Origin: Cellulomonas sp.
Lineage (GTDB): Bacteria; Actinomycetota; Actinomycetes; Actinomycetales; Cellulomonadaceae
DNA length: 64,000 bases
Assembly: GCF_015234515.1 (NCBI RefSeq)
Contig: NZ_JADGMY010000031.1
Span: 41,989-105,988 of the forward strand
Direction: 5' to 3'
In this document: positions 53,711-62,663 of the stretch, piece after piece
Position numbering within the stretch: position 1 is the stretch's first letter
Layout of the letters: each line of letters begins with the position of its first letter
The notes under the pieces: generated by a model
What the model saw: the letters and a program-made list of their open reading frames with translations, nothing else
Told to the model about the DNA's origin: nothing
Databases searched by the model: none
Made by a program: the position numbers and the translations under genes

Positions 53711-54120
53711 CCACGACGCACGACCCCGCCACCGCTGACCGCCCGCGGCTGCGCGACCGGGTCCGCCTGACCTGGTGGCTGCTGCGGTTCGACGTCGCGA
53801 TGCAGGACCACCCCGCGCGGGTGTCCCGCCGCCCCCGGTGGACCGGCGGCGCGGTGCTCGCGGGCCTCATCGCCATCCTGCCGCCCGGGTACATGTGGAT
53901 CGCCTGGCAGATGGGGGCCTTCAGCGCCGTCGCCGAGATGGGCGGCGGGACCGTCGACCTCAGCCGGCTGGGCGTCCCCGCGACGTTGACGCGCACCGAC
54001 GACACGATCTCGATGCACACGACCGCGGGCTGGGGTCCGGTCGCGCTGTCCGGTGCGCTGTGCCTCGTGGCGTTCGCCCTCGGGTCGCGCAGCTGGCGGC
54101 TGTGGGGCGGTGCCGCGTGA
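53707..54120 (+). CDS. Two-helix membrane protein, paralogue of 54167-54718
   Basis: The 137-residue product contains LLRFDVAMQD near the N-terminus, a helix with VLAGLIAILPPGYMWIAWQM, AFSAVAEMGGGTVDLSRLGV and a C-terminal helix. The same blocks in the same order occur in the next gene (FALAMQD, GLPLYMWAAW, VGAMGGGRAELSWLGV). The HAAS-type helical segment found in that gene is missing here, so this looks like a shortened duplicate. Regulated by PadR by context. Function unknown. Confidence 0.75.
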   Translation: MTTTHDPATADRPRLRDRVRLTWWLLRFDVAMQDHPARVSRRPRWTGGAVLAGLIAILPPGYMWIAWQMGAFSAVAEMGGGTVDLSRLGVPATLTRTDDTISMHTTAGWGPVALSGALCLVAFALGSRSWRLWGGAA

Positions 54121-54166
54121 CTGCCACGGACCGTTCCCCGACCGCTCGACGGACCCAGGAGGCACG

Positions 54167-54718
54167 ATGACCACGACGCCCGGCACCACCGCTCGCGCCG
54201 CCCTCGGGTTCCGTGACCGCACCCGCGTGCGCCGCTGGATGTGGCGGTTCGCGCTCGCCATGCAGGACTACCACCCGTCGCGCGAGGCGCGGCGCATCCG
54301 CCGGGACCTGCGTGCCGCGCTCCTCGACGACGCCGCCCGGATCGGCGTCGACGACGCGCTGCGCGAGATCGGCAGCCCGTGGCGCGTCGCCGCCGACCAC
54401 CTCGACGCGCTCGGGGGCGCCGGACCGCGCTGGAACGACGGCGCGGTGGTGGCCGCCCTCCTCGGGTTCGGCCTGCCGCTGTACATGTGGGCCGCCTGGG
54501 CGGCGGGAGCGGTCGACGCCGTGGGAGCCATGGGCGGCGGCCGCGCGGAGCTGTCCTGGCTGGGCGTCCCCATGACGGCCGAGAACAGCGACGCGATGGT
54601 CGGGATCCAGTTCATGCTGGGCTGGCAGCCCGTCGCGGTCTCGCTCGGCCTGGGCGCGCTCGGCTTCGCGCTCGGCGCGCGCACCTGGCGGCTGTGGCGG
54701 CGGGCGCCGGTCAGCTGA
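54167..54718 (+). CDS. HAAS-domain-like membrane protein, PadR operon
   Basis: The 183-residue product has a helical cytoplasmic region (about 30-80) with REARRIRRDLRAALLDDAAR and ALREIGSPWRVAADHLDALG, the pattern of the HAAS/DUF1700 domain commonly paired with PadR. Two membrane helices and an extracytoplasmic loop follow. CAGGAGG precedes ATG 54167 by 6 nt. It is co-directional with padR and the shortened paralogue before it. Confidence 0.8.
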   Translation: MTTTPGTTARAALGFRDRTRVRRWMWRFALAMQDYHPSREARRIRRDLRAALLDDAARIGVDDALREIGSPWRVAADHLDALGGAGPRWNDGAVVAALLGFGLPLYMWAAWAAGAVDAVGAMGGGRAELSWLGVPMTAENSDAMVGIQFMLGWQPVAVSLGLGALGFALGARTWRLWRRAPVS

Positions 54719-54760
54719 CGGACGCCGGCACCCACCGGTCCCGCCGGGCGCGCGAACGGC

Positions 54761-55801
54761 TCAGACGAGGACCTGCGTGAGCGGCATCGTCGAGTCCACG
54801 GGCAGGTCGAGCGGCGACGGCGGCAGGCCGCGTCGCACCACGGCCGCACCGAGCGCCGCGATCATCGCGCCGTTGTCCGTGCAGTAGCGGATCGGGGGGA
54901 TGCGCAGGTCGATGCCCGCCTCGGCGCAGCGGGCGGCGGCCATGTCCCGCAGCTGGGAGTTGGCGGAGAAGCCTCCGCCGACGACGAGCGTGGAGATGCC
55001 CTCGCGGCGGCAGGCCGCGATCGTCTTGGCGGTCAGCACGTCCGCGACGGCGGCGGCGAACGACGCGGACACGTCCGCCAGCGGGATGGGCTCGCCGGCG
55101 TCCTGCCGCGACTCGACCCACCGCGCCACGGCGGTCTTCAGGCCCGAGAACGAGAAGTCCGTCGCGTGCTCGGCCTGGTCCTTGGGCGCGGTCAGGCCGC
55201 GGGGGAACCGGATCGCCGCGGGGTCGCCGTCGCGCGCGAGCCGGTCGATGTGGGGACCACCGGGGTACGGCAGGCCGAGCAGCCGGCCGACCTTGTCGAA
55301 CGCCTCCCCCGCCGCGTCGTCGAGCGTCGAGCCGAGCTCGGTGACGTTCACCGTGTCGTCGATCCGCAGCAGCGAGGAGTGCCCGCCCGACACGACGAGC
55401 GCCATGACCCGCTCGGGGAACGGTCCGTCGACGAGCTCGTCGACGACCGCGTGCCCGATGACGTGGTTGACGCCGTACAGCGGCTTGCCCAGGCCGACCG
55501 CGAGCGCCTTGGCGGCGGCGGCCCCGATCGTCAGCGGCCCGACGAGCCCTGGCCCGGCGGTCACGGCGATCGCGTCTACCTGGTCGAGCGTCACCTCGGC
55601 GGTCGCGAGCGCGCGCTCGATCGTCGGCACCATGGCCTCGAGGTGGGCGCGCGCCGCGATCTCGGGGATGATCCCGCCGAACCGCGCGTGCTCGTCCACC
55701 GAGCTGGCGACGGCGTCGACCAGCAGGTCGTACCCCCGCACGATGCCGACGCCGGTCTCGTCGCAGGAGGTCTCGATCCCGAGGACCAGTGGTTCGCTCA
55801 C
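54761..55801 (-). CDS. tsaD: tRNA t6A threonylcarbamoyltransferase TsaD
   Basis: The 346-residue enzyme transfers threonylcarbamoyl to A37 of tRNAs that read ANN codons, acting with TsaB and TsaE (encoded at 57872 and 58561). Hallmarks are VLGIETSCDETGVGIV, AVTAGPGLVGPLTIGAAAAK, NHVIGHAVVDEL (metal-binding His pair), ALVVSGGHSSLLRI and DFSFSGLKTAVAR. GTG 55801 is chosen as the first start before the conserved N-terminus. TATCCT ends 7 nt before it, suggesting leaderless translation. Confidence 0.97.
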   Translation of the reverse strand: MSEPLVLGIETSCDETGVGIVRGYDLLVDAVASSVDEHARFGGIIPEIAARAHLEAMVPTIERALATAEVTLDQVDAIAVTAGPGLVGPLTIGAAAAKALAVGLGKPLYGVNHVIGHAVVDELVDGPFPERVMALVVSGGHSSLLRIDDTVNVTELGSTLDDAAGEAFDKVGRLLGLPYPGGPHIDRLARDGDPAAIRFPRGLTAPKDQAEHATDFSFSGLKTAVARWVESRQDAGEPIPLADVSASFAAAVADVLTAKTIAACRREGISTLVVGGGFSANSQLRDMAAARCAEAGIDLRIPPIRYCTDNGAMIAALGAAVVRRGLPPSPLDLPVDSTMPLTQVLV

Positions 55802-55889
55802 GCCCCTCAGGATAGGCGTGGCGACCGCCGTGACCGGCCTCACGGTTGCCTGAGGGTATCGATGCGAACGCAACGATGTTGTACCGGAG

Positions 55890-56522
55890 GTGACCCTCTC
55901 CGACCTGATCGACGACATCGCCACGCCGCTGCCGACCGGCGACGCCCCCCTCGCGGACACGGTGTTCCAGGGCGCGCGCACCGTGGGGCGGTTCGTCGAC
56001 GACTCCGTGCCGGACGCCCTGCTCCGCGCCGTGCACGACACGGTGCGCTGGGGGCCCACCGCCGCCAACTCCGGGCCGCTGCGTCTGCTCGTCGTCCGCA
56101 CCCGCGAGGCCCGCGAGCGCCTCGCCGCGCACATGGACGAGAACAACCGCGAGCGCGTCCTCGCGGCCCCCGTGACCCTGGTCGTCGCCGCCGACACCGA
56201 CTTCCACCTGCACCTGCCGACGCTCGCTCCGCACGCACCGACCATGGGCGACCGCCTCGCAGCCGTCCCGGAGGTGCGTGCCGCCATGGCCCGCGACAAC
56301 GCGTGGCTGCAGACCGGGTACCTCGTGGTGGGGCTGCGCGCCGTCGGCCTGGGCGTCGGCCCGATGACGGGCATGGACGCCGCCGGTGTCGACGCCGAGT
56401 TCTTCGCCGGCACGGGCTGGCGGTCGCTGGCCGTCCTCAACGTCGGGTGGCCCGACGGCGAGGGCACCGACCGGCCCCGCGCGCCGCGGCTGGCGTGGGA
56501 CGAGGTCGCGCGCGACGTCTGA
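55890..56522 (+). CDS. NAD(P)H nitroreductase, RutE/malonic semialdehyde reductase-like
   Basis: The 210-residue flavoenzyme has the RutE-type nitroreductase fold: VRWGPTAANSGPLRLLVVRT (FMN loop), VTLVVAADTDFHLHLPTLAP, RDNAWLQTGYLVVGLRAVGL and LGVGPMTGMDAAGVDAEFFA. RutE reduces malonic semialdehyde to 3-hydroxypropionate in pyrimidine breakdown; no other rut genes are here, so the reaction is open. GTG 55890 is the only usable start in frame, with GGAG directly in front. Confidence 0.82.
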   Translation: MTLSDLIDDIATPLPTGDAPLADTVFQGARTVGRFVDDSVPDALLRAVHDTVRWGPTAANSGPLRLLVVRTREARERLAAHMDENNRERVLAAPVTLVVAADTDFHLHLPTLAPHAPTMGDRLAAVPEVRAAMARDNAWLQTGYLVVGLRAVGLGVGPMTGMDAAGVDAEFFAGTGWRSLAVLNVGWPDGEGTDRPRAPRLAWDEVARDV

Positions 56523-56523
56523 C

Positions 56524-57384
56524 TCAGCCGGTGGCGGCGGGCCGGGCCGGGTCGTTGGACCACTGCGACCACGAGCCGGGGTACAGCGCGGCGTCGACGC
56601 CGATCGAGGCGAGCGCGGCGATCTCGTGCGCCGCAGTGACGCCCGACCCGCAGTACACGCCGACCGGCACGTCGCCGCCGTCCACCGGCACGCCGAGGGC
56701 CGCGAACCGGTCGGCCAGCGCGCCGGCGTCCCGGAAGCGCCCGTCCGGCCCGACGTTCTCGGTCGTCGGTGCGCTACGGGCTCCCGGGACGTGCCCGGCA
56801 CGCGGGTCGACCGGCTCGACGCGCCCCGCGTACCGCTCGGCGGCGCGCGCGTCGAGCAGGACGCCGTCGTGCGCGAGCGCGGCGGCACCGTCGGCGTCGA
56901 CCGTCGGCAGCGCGCCCGGCACCAGCACGACGTCCCCGGGCTCGGGCGCCACGTCACCCGCCTCGACGCCGTACCCGGCGGCGACCCACGCGTCCAGACC
57001 GCCGTCGAGCAGCCGCACGTCGCGCACGCCCGCCCACCGCAGCAGCCACCACGCCCGGGCGGCGGACATGCCCCCGGAGTCGTCGTACGCGACCACCGCG
57101 CCGCCCTCGCGCACGCCCCAGCGCCGCGCGGCGTGCTCGAGGTCCGCGACCGTCGGCAGGGGGTGCCGTCCGGCGCGCGGGGACGGGGGTGCGGCGAGCT
57201 CGGTGTCGAGGTCGACGTACACCGCACCCGGCAGGTGCGCCGCGAGGTAGCGCTCGTGGCCGTCGGTCCGACCCAGCGCCCAGCGCACGTCGAGGAGCAC
57301 GGGCGTCTCGTCCTCGGCGAGCAGCCGTGCGAGCTCGTCCGCGTCGACGAGGACCCGTCGGCGCGTCTCGTCACGGCTGTTCAC
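56524..57384 (-). CDS. sseA: Thiosulfate/3-mercaptopyruvate sulfurtransferase
   Basis: The 286-residue product has two rhodanese domains. The first (about 10-140) has LLDVRWALGRTDGHERYLAA and VVAYDDSGGMSAARAWWLLR with Asp in place of the Cys. The second carries the active Cys in VGVYCGSGVTAAHEIAALAS. The CGSGVTA loop is that of SseA. GTG 57384 overlaps the RimI stop. It moves sulfane sulfur to thiol or cyanide acceptors. Confidence 0.9.
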   Translation of the reverse strand: MNSRDETRRRVLVDADELARLLAEDETPVLLDVRWALGRTDGHERYLAAHLPGAVYVDLDTELAAPPSPRAGRHPLPTVADLEHAARRWGVREGGAVVAYDDSGGMSAARAWWLLRWAGVRDVRLLDGGLDAWVAAGYGVEAGDVAPEPGDVVLVPGALPTVDADGAAALAHDGVLLDARAAERYAGRVEPVDPRAGHVPGARSAPTTENVGPDGRFRDAGALADRFAALGVPVDGGDVPVGVYCGSGVTAAHEIAALASIGVDAALYPGSWSQWSNDPARPAATG

Positions 57385-57875
57385 CGTGCCTCCTGCCGCA
57401 CCTCGGCCGCACGTGGCAGCAGCAGCTGCATGGTCCAGGCGTCGACGTTCTCCGGCTGGTAGTAGCCGCGGCGACGCCCCAGCTGGGTGAACCCCAGGCT
57501 CTCGTACAGGTGGATCGCCGGCGCGTTGTCGACACGCACCTCCAGGAGCACGGACTCCGCCCCGAGCGCGCGCGCCCGCTCCAGCAGCGTGACCAGCATC
57601 CGACGCGCGATGCCGCGCCCCTGGTAGCCGGGATCCGTCGCCACCGTCATCACCTGCACGTCCCGACCGTCGAACCAGATCCCGGCGTACCCCACGAGCG
57701 ACCCGCCCGGAAGCTCCGCCCCGACGTAGGTACGCCCGGGCCCGACGAGCTCGTCGGCGAGCATCTGCCGCGACCACGCGCTGACGCCGAACAGCGTGCG
57801 CTCCATCCGGTCGAGCGCCGCGAGGTCGCCGGCGACCAGCGGGCGGACGACGACGTCGGGTGCCGCAGCGCTCAC
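57381..57875 (-). CDS. rimI: Ribosomal-protein-S18-alanine N-acetyltransferase RimI
   Basis: The 164-residue GNAT protein contains VMTVATDPGYQGRGIARRML (acetyl-CoA loop with Q-x-x-G-x-A) and ESLGFTQLGRRRGYYQPENV, the RimI-typical end. Position between tsaB and sseA within the t6A cluster is the normal actinobacterial place for RimI. Starts and stops overlap the neighbours by 4 nt. Confidence 0.92.
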   Translation of the reverse strand: MSAAAPDVVVRPLVAGDLAALDRMERTLFGVSAWSRQMLADELVGPGRTYVGAELPGGSLVGYAGIWFDGRDVQVMTVATDPGYQGRGIARRMLVTLLERARALGAESVLLEVRVDNAPAIHLYESLGFTQLGRRRGYYQPENVDAWTMQLLLPRAAEVRQEAR

Positions 57876-58561
57876 GCCAGGACCCGCTTGGCACCCGCGG
57901 GCGGCACGGCGTCCGGGCGACGCAGGTACAGCGGGTCGGCGGGCAGCTCCTGGCCGGCCGCGAGCCGCCGCTGCGCGATGCGCACGAGGAGCGAGGGGTC
58001 CGGGCTCCGCAGCGCCGGCGTGCCCTGCGGGAGCCGGGGGTCGGCGTCGCCGAAGACCTGGGGGTACAGGTCGCGGCCCGCGCCCAGCACGACGTCCTCG
58101 GGGGTCCGGGGCACGTCCGCGGGCGCGGCGACGTCCGGTCCCCCCGTGGGCAGCGCCACGCCGTCGCGGACCTCGTAGCGTGACCAGTAGACCTCGCGCC
58201 GCCGTGCGTCCGTCACGACGAGCAGCGGCGTCCCCTCGTCGAGACCGGCGAACCGCGCCGCGGCCTCGGCCAGGGCGTCCAGGCTCGGCACGCCGTGGAC
58301 GGGCACCCCGAGCGCCAGGCCCAGGACGCGCGCCGTCACGAGCCCGACGCGCAGGCCGGTGAACGGCGCCGGCCCGGTGCCGACCACGACGCTCTCGACG
58401 TCACGCACGCTGCGCCCGCGCCGCGCGAGCAGCTCGGTCACCAGCGGCGTCAGCATCTCGGCGTGCCGGCGCGGCTCGTCGTCGACGAGGGTGTCGGCCG
58501 TGTCCGCGTCGAGCACCAGGGACGCGGCGACCGCGCCCGACGTGTCGATCCCCAGGTGCAT
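57872..58561 (-). CDS. tsaB: t6A-modification protein TsaB
   Basis: The 229-residue product is the inactive TsaD paralogue: MHLGIDTSGAVAASLVLDAD, VVGTGPAPFTGLRVGLVTAR, GVPVHGVPSLDALAEA. It heterodimerises with TsaD. The start overlaps the TsaE stop (TGATG) and the stop overlaps RimI, placing it in a coupled series tsaE-tsaB-rimI-sseA. Confidence 0.95.
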   Translation of the reverse strand: MHLGIDTSGAVAASLVLDADTADTLVDDEPRRHAEMLTPLVTELLARRGRSVRDVESVVVGTGPAPFTGLRVGLVTARVLGLALGVPVHGVPSLDALAEAAARFAGLDEGTPLLVVTDARRREVYWSRYEVRDGVALPTGGPDVAAPADVPRTPEDVVLGAGRDLYPQVFGDADPRLPQGTPALRSPDPSLLVRIAQRRLAAGQELPADPLYLRRPDAVPPAGAKRVLA

Positions 58562-59124
58562 CAGGTCCCCGCCTCCTCGTGGTTCTCCGCGGGCGTCGCG
58601 ACCGGCACGGCGTCGGTCGGGTCCGGCAGCGCGACTCCCTGCCAGCGCTCCCCCACACCGCGCGCAGTCAGCACGCGCTCACCCGCCGCGGCGTCCTCGA
58701 CGTCGTCGCCGACGCCGCCGTGCGGGCGCTCGAGCCGCAGCTCGAGCCGGTCGTCGGTCAGTCCCTCGACCCAGCCCGCGCCCCACTCCACGACCGTGAC
58801 CGCCTCGTCGAGTGCCGACTCCAGGTCGAGGGCCTCGACCTCGTCGAGCGAGCCCAACCGGTACGCGTCGACGTGCACGAGGGCGGGTCCGCGCGTCCCG
58901 TCGGCGCGCGGCAACGGCGGGTGCTCGCGTGCGATGACGAACGTCGGCGACGCGACCTGCCCGCGGACGTCGAGCCCGTCGCCGATGCCCTGCGTGAGCG
59001 TCGTCTTGCCCGCACCGAGGTCGCCGGTGAGGACGACGAGGTCGCCGGCCCGCAGCAGCGACGCGAGCGCCCGCCCCCAGGCCCGGGTCGCGGCGGCGTC
59101 GGGCAGCCGTACCTGCGCGGTCAC
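58561..59124 (-). CDS. tsaE: t6A-modification ATPase TsaE
   Basis: The 187-residue ATPase has P-loop LTGDLGAGKTTLTQGIGDGL, SPTFVIAREH and VHVDAYRLGSLDEVEALDLE. It drives the TsaBD complex. About 60 residues beyond the usual core end form a C-terminal extension rich in Asp/Glu and Ala. GTG 59124 overlaps the alr stop (GTGA). Confidence 0.93.
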   Translation of the reverse strand: MTAQVRLPDAAATRAWGRALASLLRAGDLVVLTGDLGAGKTTLTQGIGDGLDVRGQVASPTFVIAREHPPLPRADGTRGPALVHVDAYRLGSLDEVEALDLESALDEAVTVVEWGAGWVEGLTDDRLELRLERPHGGVGDDVEDAAAGERVLTARGVGERWQGVALPDPTDAVPVATPAENHEEAGT

Positions 59125-60341
59125 CGGACGCCTCCGGTCACGGCTGCCGTGGCAGCGGTGGCGTCCTGTCCCGCACCGGCTTCGCCCCGCTCGCTGTCGA
59201 CGTACGTGCGGGGCACGCGCGCACCCAGCCGGGCCACCAGCTCGTAGGAGATGGTGCCGGCCACGTCGGCCCAGTCCTGGGCGGTCGGCACGCCGTCGCT
59301 GCCGTCGCCCCACAGCACGACCCGGTCCCCGGCGACCTCCGTCGCGCCCGGCCCGAGGTCGAGCACGACCTGGTCCATGCAGACCCGTCCCGCGATGCCG
59401 AGACGGCGTCCGCCGACCTGCACGGGACCGCCCCACCGGTCGGCCGTCCCCGACGCGTGCCGCGGGATGCCGTCGGCGTAGCCGAGCGGCACGACGCCGA
59501 GGACGGTGTCCTGCGGCACGACGTACTCGTGCCCGTACGACACGCCGGACCCGGCGGGCACGCGCTTGACCGTGGCGAGCTGCGCCTCGAACGTCATCGC
59601 GGGCACCAGGCCGAACCGCTCGGGACCGCCGAGCTGCGGCACAGGCGTCAGGCCGTACACCGCGATGCCCGGCCGCACCAGGTCCCAGTGCAGCGCGGGC
59701 GACGTCAGCGTCGCGGCCGAGTTGGCGAGGTGCCGCACCTCGAGGCGGGCACCCGCGGCCTCCACGACGGCGACCGCGTCGGCGAACACCGCAGCCTGCC
59801 GCGCGACGACGGGGTGGTCGGGCGCGTCCGCGAAGGCCAGGTGCGACCACACGCCGACGACACGCACCAGGCCCTCGGCCTCGGCCGCGAGCGCGGCCGC
59901 GAGGACGTCGGGCAGCTGCTCGGGGACGAGGCCGTTGCGGCCCAGGCCCGTGTCGACCTTGAGGTGCACGCGGGCCGTGAGGCCGGCCTGGCGCGCGGCC
60001 GCGACCACGTCGTCGAGCGCCCAGCGGGACGCGACCGACAGGTCCACGTCCGCCTCGACGGCCTCGCGCAGCGGCGCCCCGGGCGCGTACAGCCACGTCA
60101 GGATCCGGGCACCCGTGACGCCTGCGCGGCGCAGGTGCAGGGCCTCGCCCACCTGGGCCGTGCCGAGCCACGCGGCGCCGCCCTCGAGCGCCGCGAGCGC
60201 GCTGGGCACGAGGCCGTGACCGTACGCGTCAGCCTTGACGACGGCCATGACCTGCGCGGTGGGTGCGTGGGCGGCGAGCGTGCGGACGTTGCCGCGCACG
60301 GCAGCGAGGTCGACCACCGCGCGCGCCGGGAAGTCGTTCAC
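59121..60341 (-). CDS. alr: Alanine racemase
   Basis: The 406-residue PLP enzyme makes D-alanine for peptidoglycan. MAVVKADAYGHGLVPSALAA carries the PLP Lys. Substrate and Arg sites are in VHLKVDTGLGRNGLVPEQLP. The C-terminal part includes GSGVSYGHEYVVPQDTVLGV with the second active Tyr, and the end contains GRVCMDQVVLDLG. Length is normal. It is the first gene of the coupled alr-tsaE-tsaB-rimI-sseA series. Confidence 0.96.
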   Translation of the reverse strand: MNDFPARAVVDLAAVRGNVRTLAAHAPTAQVMAVVKADAYGHGLVPSALAALEGGAAWLGTAQVGEALHLRRAGVTGARILTWLYAPGAPLREAVEADVDLSVASRWALDDVVAAARQAGLTARVHLKVDTGLGRNGLVPEQLPDVLAAALAAEAEGLVRVVGVWSHLAFADAPDHPVVARQAAVFADAVAVVEAAGARLEVRHLANSAATLTSPALHWDLVRPGIAVYGLTPVPQLGGPERFGLVPAMTFEAQLATVKRVPAGSGVSYGHEYVVPQDTVLGVVPLGYADGIPRHASGTADRWGGPVQVGGRRLGIAGRVCMDQVVLDLGPGATEVAGDRVVLWGDGSDGVPTAQDWADVAGTISYELVARLGARVPRTYVDSERGEAGAGQDATAATAAVTGGVR

Positions 60342-60425
60342 GCCCGCCAGTCTCTCACCACCGGGCGCCTGCGCCCGCGCGCGCCGCGGTCGTCGGCGTC
60401 CGTGCCCAGCACGGTCGGTCGGGCG

Positions 60426-61115
60426 TCACCCCAGCAGCCCGGGGCCGACGACGACGTCCGCGCGCCGGGCGGTCGGCGCGACGAGCCGCGCGTTGGCGGC
60501 GTCCGGGCCGGTCGACCACGCGAGCGCCGCCGCGGGCGGCTTGCCGAACTGCTCGTGCCGGGCCACCAGGCGGGCGAGCCGCACGTCGTCGTCGGGCGCG
60601 ACGTACCACGCCTCGTCGAGCAGGTCGGCGACGGGGCCGAAGCCGTGCTCGTCGAGCAGCAGGTAGTTGCCCTCGGTGACGACCAGCGGCACGTCGGGCG
60701 GCACGGCGACGGCTCCGGCGACGGGGTTCCGCAGGTCGCGGCGGTACTCGGGCGCGTACACGACGTGCCCGGGGCGCGGCTCGCGCAGCCGGCGCAGCAG
60801 CGCGACGTACCCGTCGGCGTCGAACGTGTCGGGGGCTCCCTTGCGGTCGGCGCGGCCGATGCGCTCGAGCTCGGACTGCGCGAGGTGGAACCCGTCCATG
60901 GGGACCACGACGCACGCCTCGCCGAATGTGGCCACGACCTGGGCGGCGAGCGTCGACTTGCCCGCGCCGGGAGCACCGGCGATGCCGAGGACCCGGCGCC
61001 GGCCGCCCGCCAGCAGGGCGCGCACGCGCTCGGCGAGCGCGGGTGCGAGGGTCGTCGCGCGCACGTGCGGCACCACGGACGCCGTCGGGGCCGGCTCGAC
61101 GGGACGCCCGCTCAC
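60426..61115 (-). CDS. Uridine kinase-like P-loop nucleoside kinase
   Basis: The 229-residue product has Walker A GIAGAPGAGKSTLAAQV, PMDGFHLAQSELERIGRADR and VVTEGNYLLLDEHGFGPVAD (the D-G-F-H and E-G-N-Y-L motifs of the uridine-kinase/pantothenate-kinase fold). The substrate is not clear; fructose and nucleoside kinases share these motifs. GTG 61115 overlaps the stop of the NAD(P)HX repair gene. Confidence 0.85.
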   Translation of the reverse strand: MSGRPVEPAPTASVVPHVRATTLAPALAERVRALLAGGRRRVLGIAGAPGAGKSTLAAQVVATFGEACVVVPMDGFHLAQSELERIGRADRKGAPDTFDADGYVALLRRLREPRPGHVVYAPEYRRDLRNPVAGAVAVPPDVPLVVTEGNYLLLDEHGFGPVADLLDEAWYVAPDDDVRLARLVARHEQFGKPPAAALAWSTGPDAANARLVAPTARRADVVVGPGLLG

Positions 61116-62608
61116 CCGCGCACCAGCCCGCCGACCACGGCCGGCACCGCGTCGGCGACGGCCGTCGCCACGACGGGCCCGCCCGGGTTGGCCCGGTGCG
61201 CAGCCCGCCCGTGCACCAGCGCCGCAGCAGCCGCGAGGGCCGCGGGCAGCGTCGGGTCGGCCACGGCGTCGGCCGCCCAGCCCGCCAGCAGCGCGCCCAG
61301 GACGCCCCCCAGCACGTCCCCGGCCCCTGCCGTGGCGAGCCACGCAGGCCCGTCGGCCTGCGCGTAGGCAGCGCCGTGCGGCCCGACCACCACGGTCGTC
61401 CCGCCCTTGAGCAGCACCGTCGCCCCCGTGAGCTCGTGCGCGCGCCGGGCGTGCGCGAGAGGCGCCGCCTCGACGTCGGCGCGCTCGACGGGCTCACCGC
61501 GGGCGGCGAGCAGCGTCGCGAGCTCACCCGCGTGCGGCGTGAGGACCACGTGCGGCGGCACCCGGTCCGGCAGCAGGTCCAGCGCTCCGGCGTCGACGAC
61601 GACCGGCTCGTCGTGCCGCACCGCGCGCGCGAGGGCGGCGCGGGCCCGCGCACCCTGGGCCCGGTCGTCGGGAGTCACACCCGACCCGACCACCCACGCC
61701 TGCACGCGCCCCTCGCCCACGACGACCTCGGGATGCGCCGCGAGCACCTGCGGACCCGCGGCCCCGAGGTAGCGGACCATGCCGACGCCCGCCCGCACCG
61801 CCCCGGCGACCGCCAGGACCGCCGCACCGGGGTACCGGGCGGAGCCCGCGACGACGCCGAGGACGCCGCGCTGGTACTTGTGCGCGTCCGCACCGGGCAC
61901 GGGCCACAGCGCGCCCACGTCGCGCTCCTCGAGCCGGACGGCCGTCGGCGGGCCGTGCAGCCGCAGACCGATGTCGACCAGCTCGACGTGACCCGCGGCG
62001 CCCGCCGCGGGCGGCAGCAGCAGCGCAGGCTTGTACGCGCCGAACGTCACGGTGCGGTCCGCGTCCAGCACCGCGCCGGAGCGGGTCCCGTCGTCGACGC
62101 CGACGCCCGACGGCACGTCGACGGCCACGACCAGCGGGCGCGGGTCGAGCGCCGCGACGAGCTCGACCAGCCGCGCCCCGGAGCCCCGCACTCCGCCGCG
62201 GCCACCGATGCCGAGCAACCCGTCGAGCACGACGTCGGCCGTCGCGACCGCGTCCACGACGAGGCCCGGCAGCGGGCCGACCTCGTCGTCGAGCGCCAGC
62301 ACCCGTCCGTGCGCCTGCCGCAGGGCCTCCAGCCCACCGGCGTGCACGCGCACCGACGTCAGCACCGCCGTCACCGCGACCCCCCTGCGCGCCAGCAGGG
62401 CACCGGCGTGCAGGGTGTCACCACCGTTGTTGCCCGACCCGACGAGCAGCACCGCCCGCGCACCGCCGACGCGGCCCCGCAGGTCACGCAGCGCCCGGGC
62501 GACGTGCGCGGCCAGCCCGAACGAGGCGCGCGCCATGAGCGGCGCCCCCGCGGCCAGCAGGGGCTCCTCTGCCTCTCGCACGGCGGCGGCGTCCCAGGAG
62601 TGCAGCAC
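61112..62608 (-). CDS. Bifunctional NAD(P)HX epimerase/dehydratase
   Basis: The 498-residue product repairs hydrated NAD(P)H. The N-terminal epimerase part (1-205) has VLLVGSGNNGGDTLHAGALL and VDVPSGVGVDDGTRSGAVL. The C-terminal ADP-dependent dehydratase part (225-495) has HKYQRGVLGVVAGSARYPGA, HVVLTPHAGELATLLAARG and ATAGAGDVLGGVLGALLAG. GTG 62608 is placed where a GAGGAT box ends 6 nt upstream. It diverges from the F420-type oxidoreductase. Confidence 0.95.
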   Translation of the reverse strand: MLHSWDAAAVREAEEPLLAAGAPLMARASFGLAAHVARALRDLRGRVGGARAVLLVGSGNNGGDTLHAGALLARRGVAVTAVLTSVRVHAGGLEALRQAHGRVLALDDEVGPLPGLVVDAVATADVVLDGLLGIGGRGGVRGSGARLVELVAALDPRPLVVAVDVPSGVGVDDGTRSGAVLDADRTVTFGAYKPALLLPPAAGAAGHVELVDIGLRLHGPPTAVRLEERDVGALWPVPGADAHKYQRGVLGVVAGSARYPGAAVLAVAGAVRAGVGMVRYLGAAGPQVLAAHPEVVVGEGRVQAWVVGSGVTPDDRAQGARARAALARAVRHDEPVVVDAGALDLLPDRVPPHVVLTPHAGELATLLAARGEPVERADVEAAPLAHARRAHELTGATVLLKGGTTVVVGPHGAAYAQADGPAWLATAGAGDVLGGVLGALLAGWAADAVADPTLPAALAAAAALVHGRAAHRANPGGPVVATAVADAVPAVVGGLVRG

Positions 62609-62663
62609 GCGCCCATCCTCGCCCGCGCGCCGCCGGAGGGCGAGCGCCGGTAGCGTTACGCGC

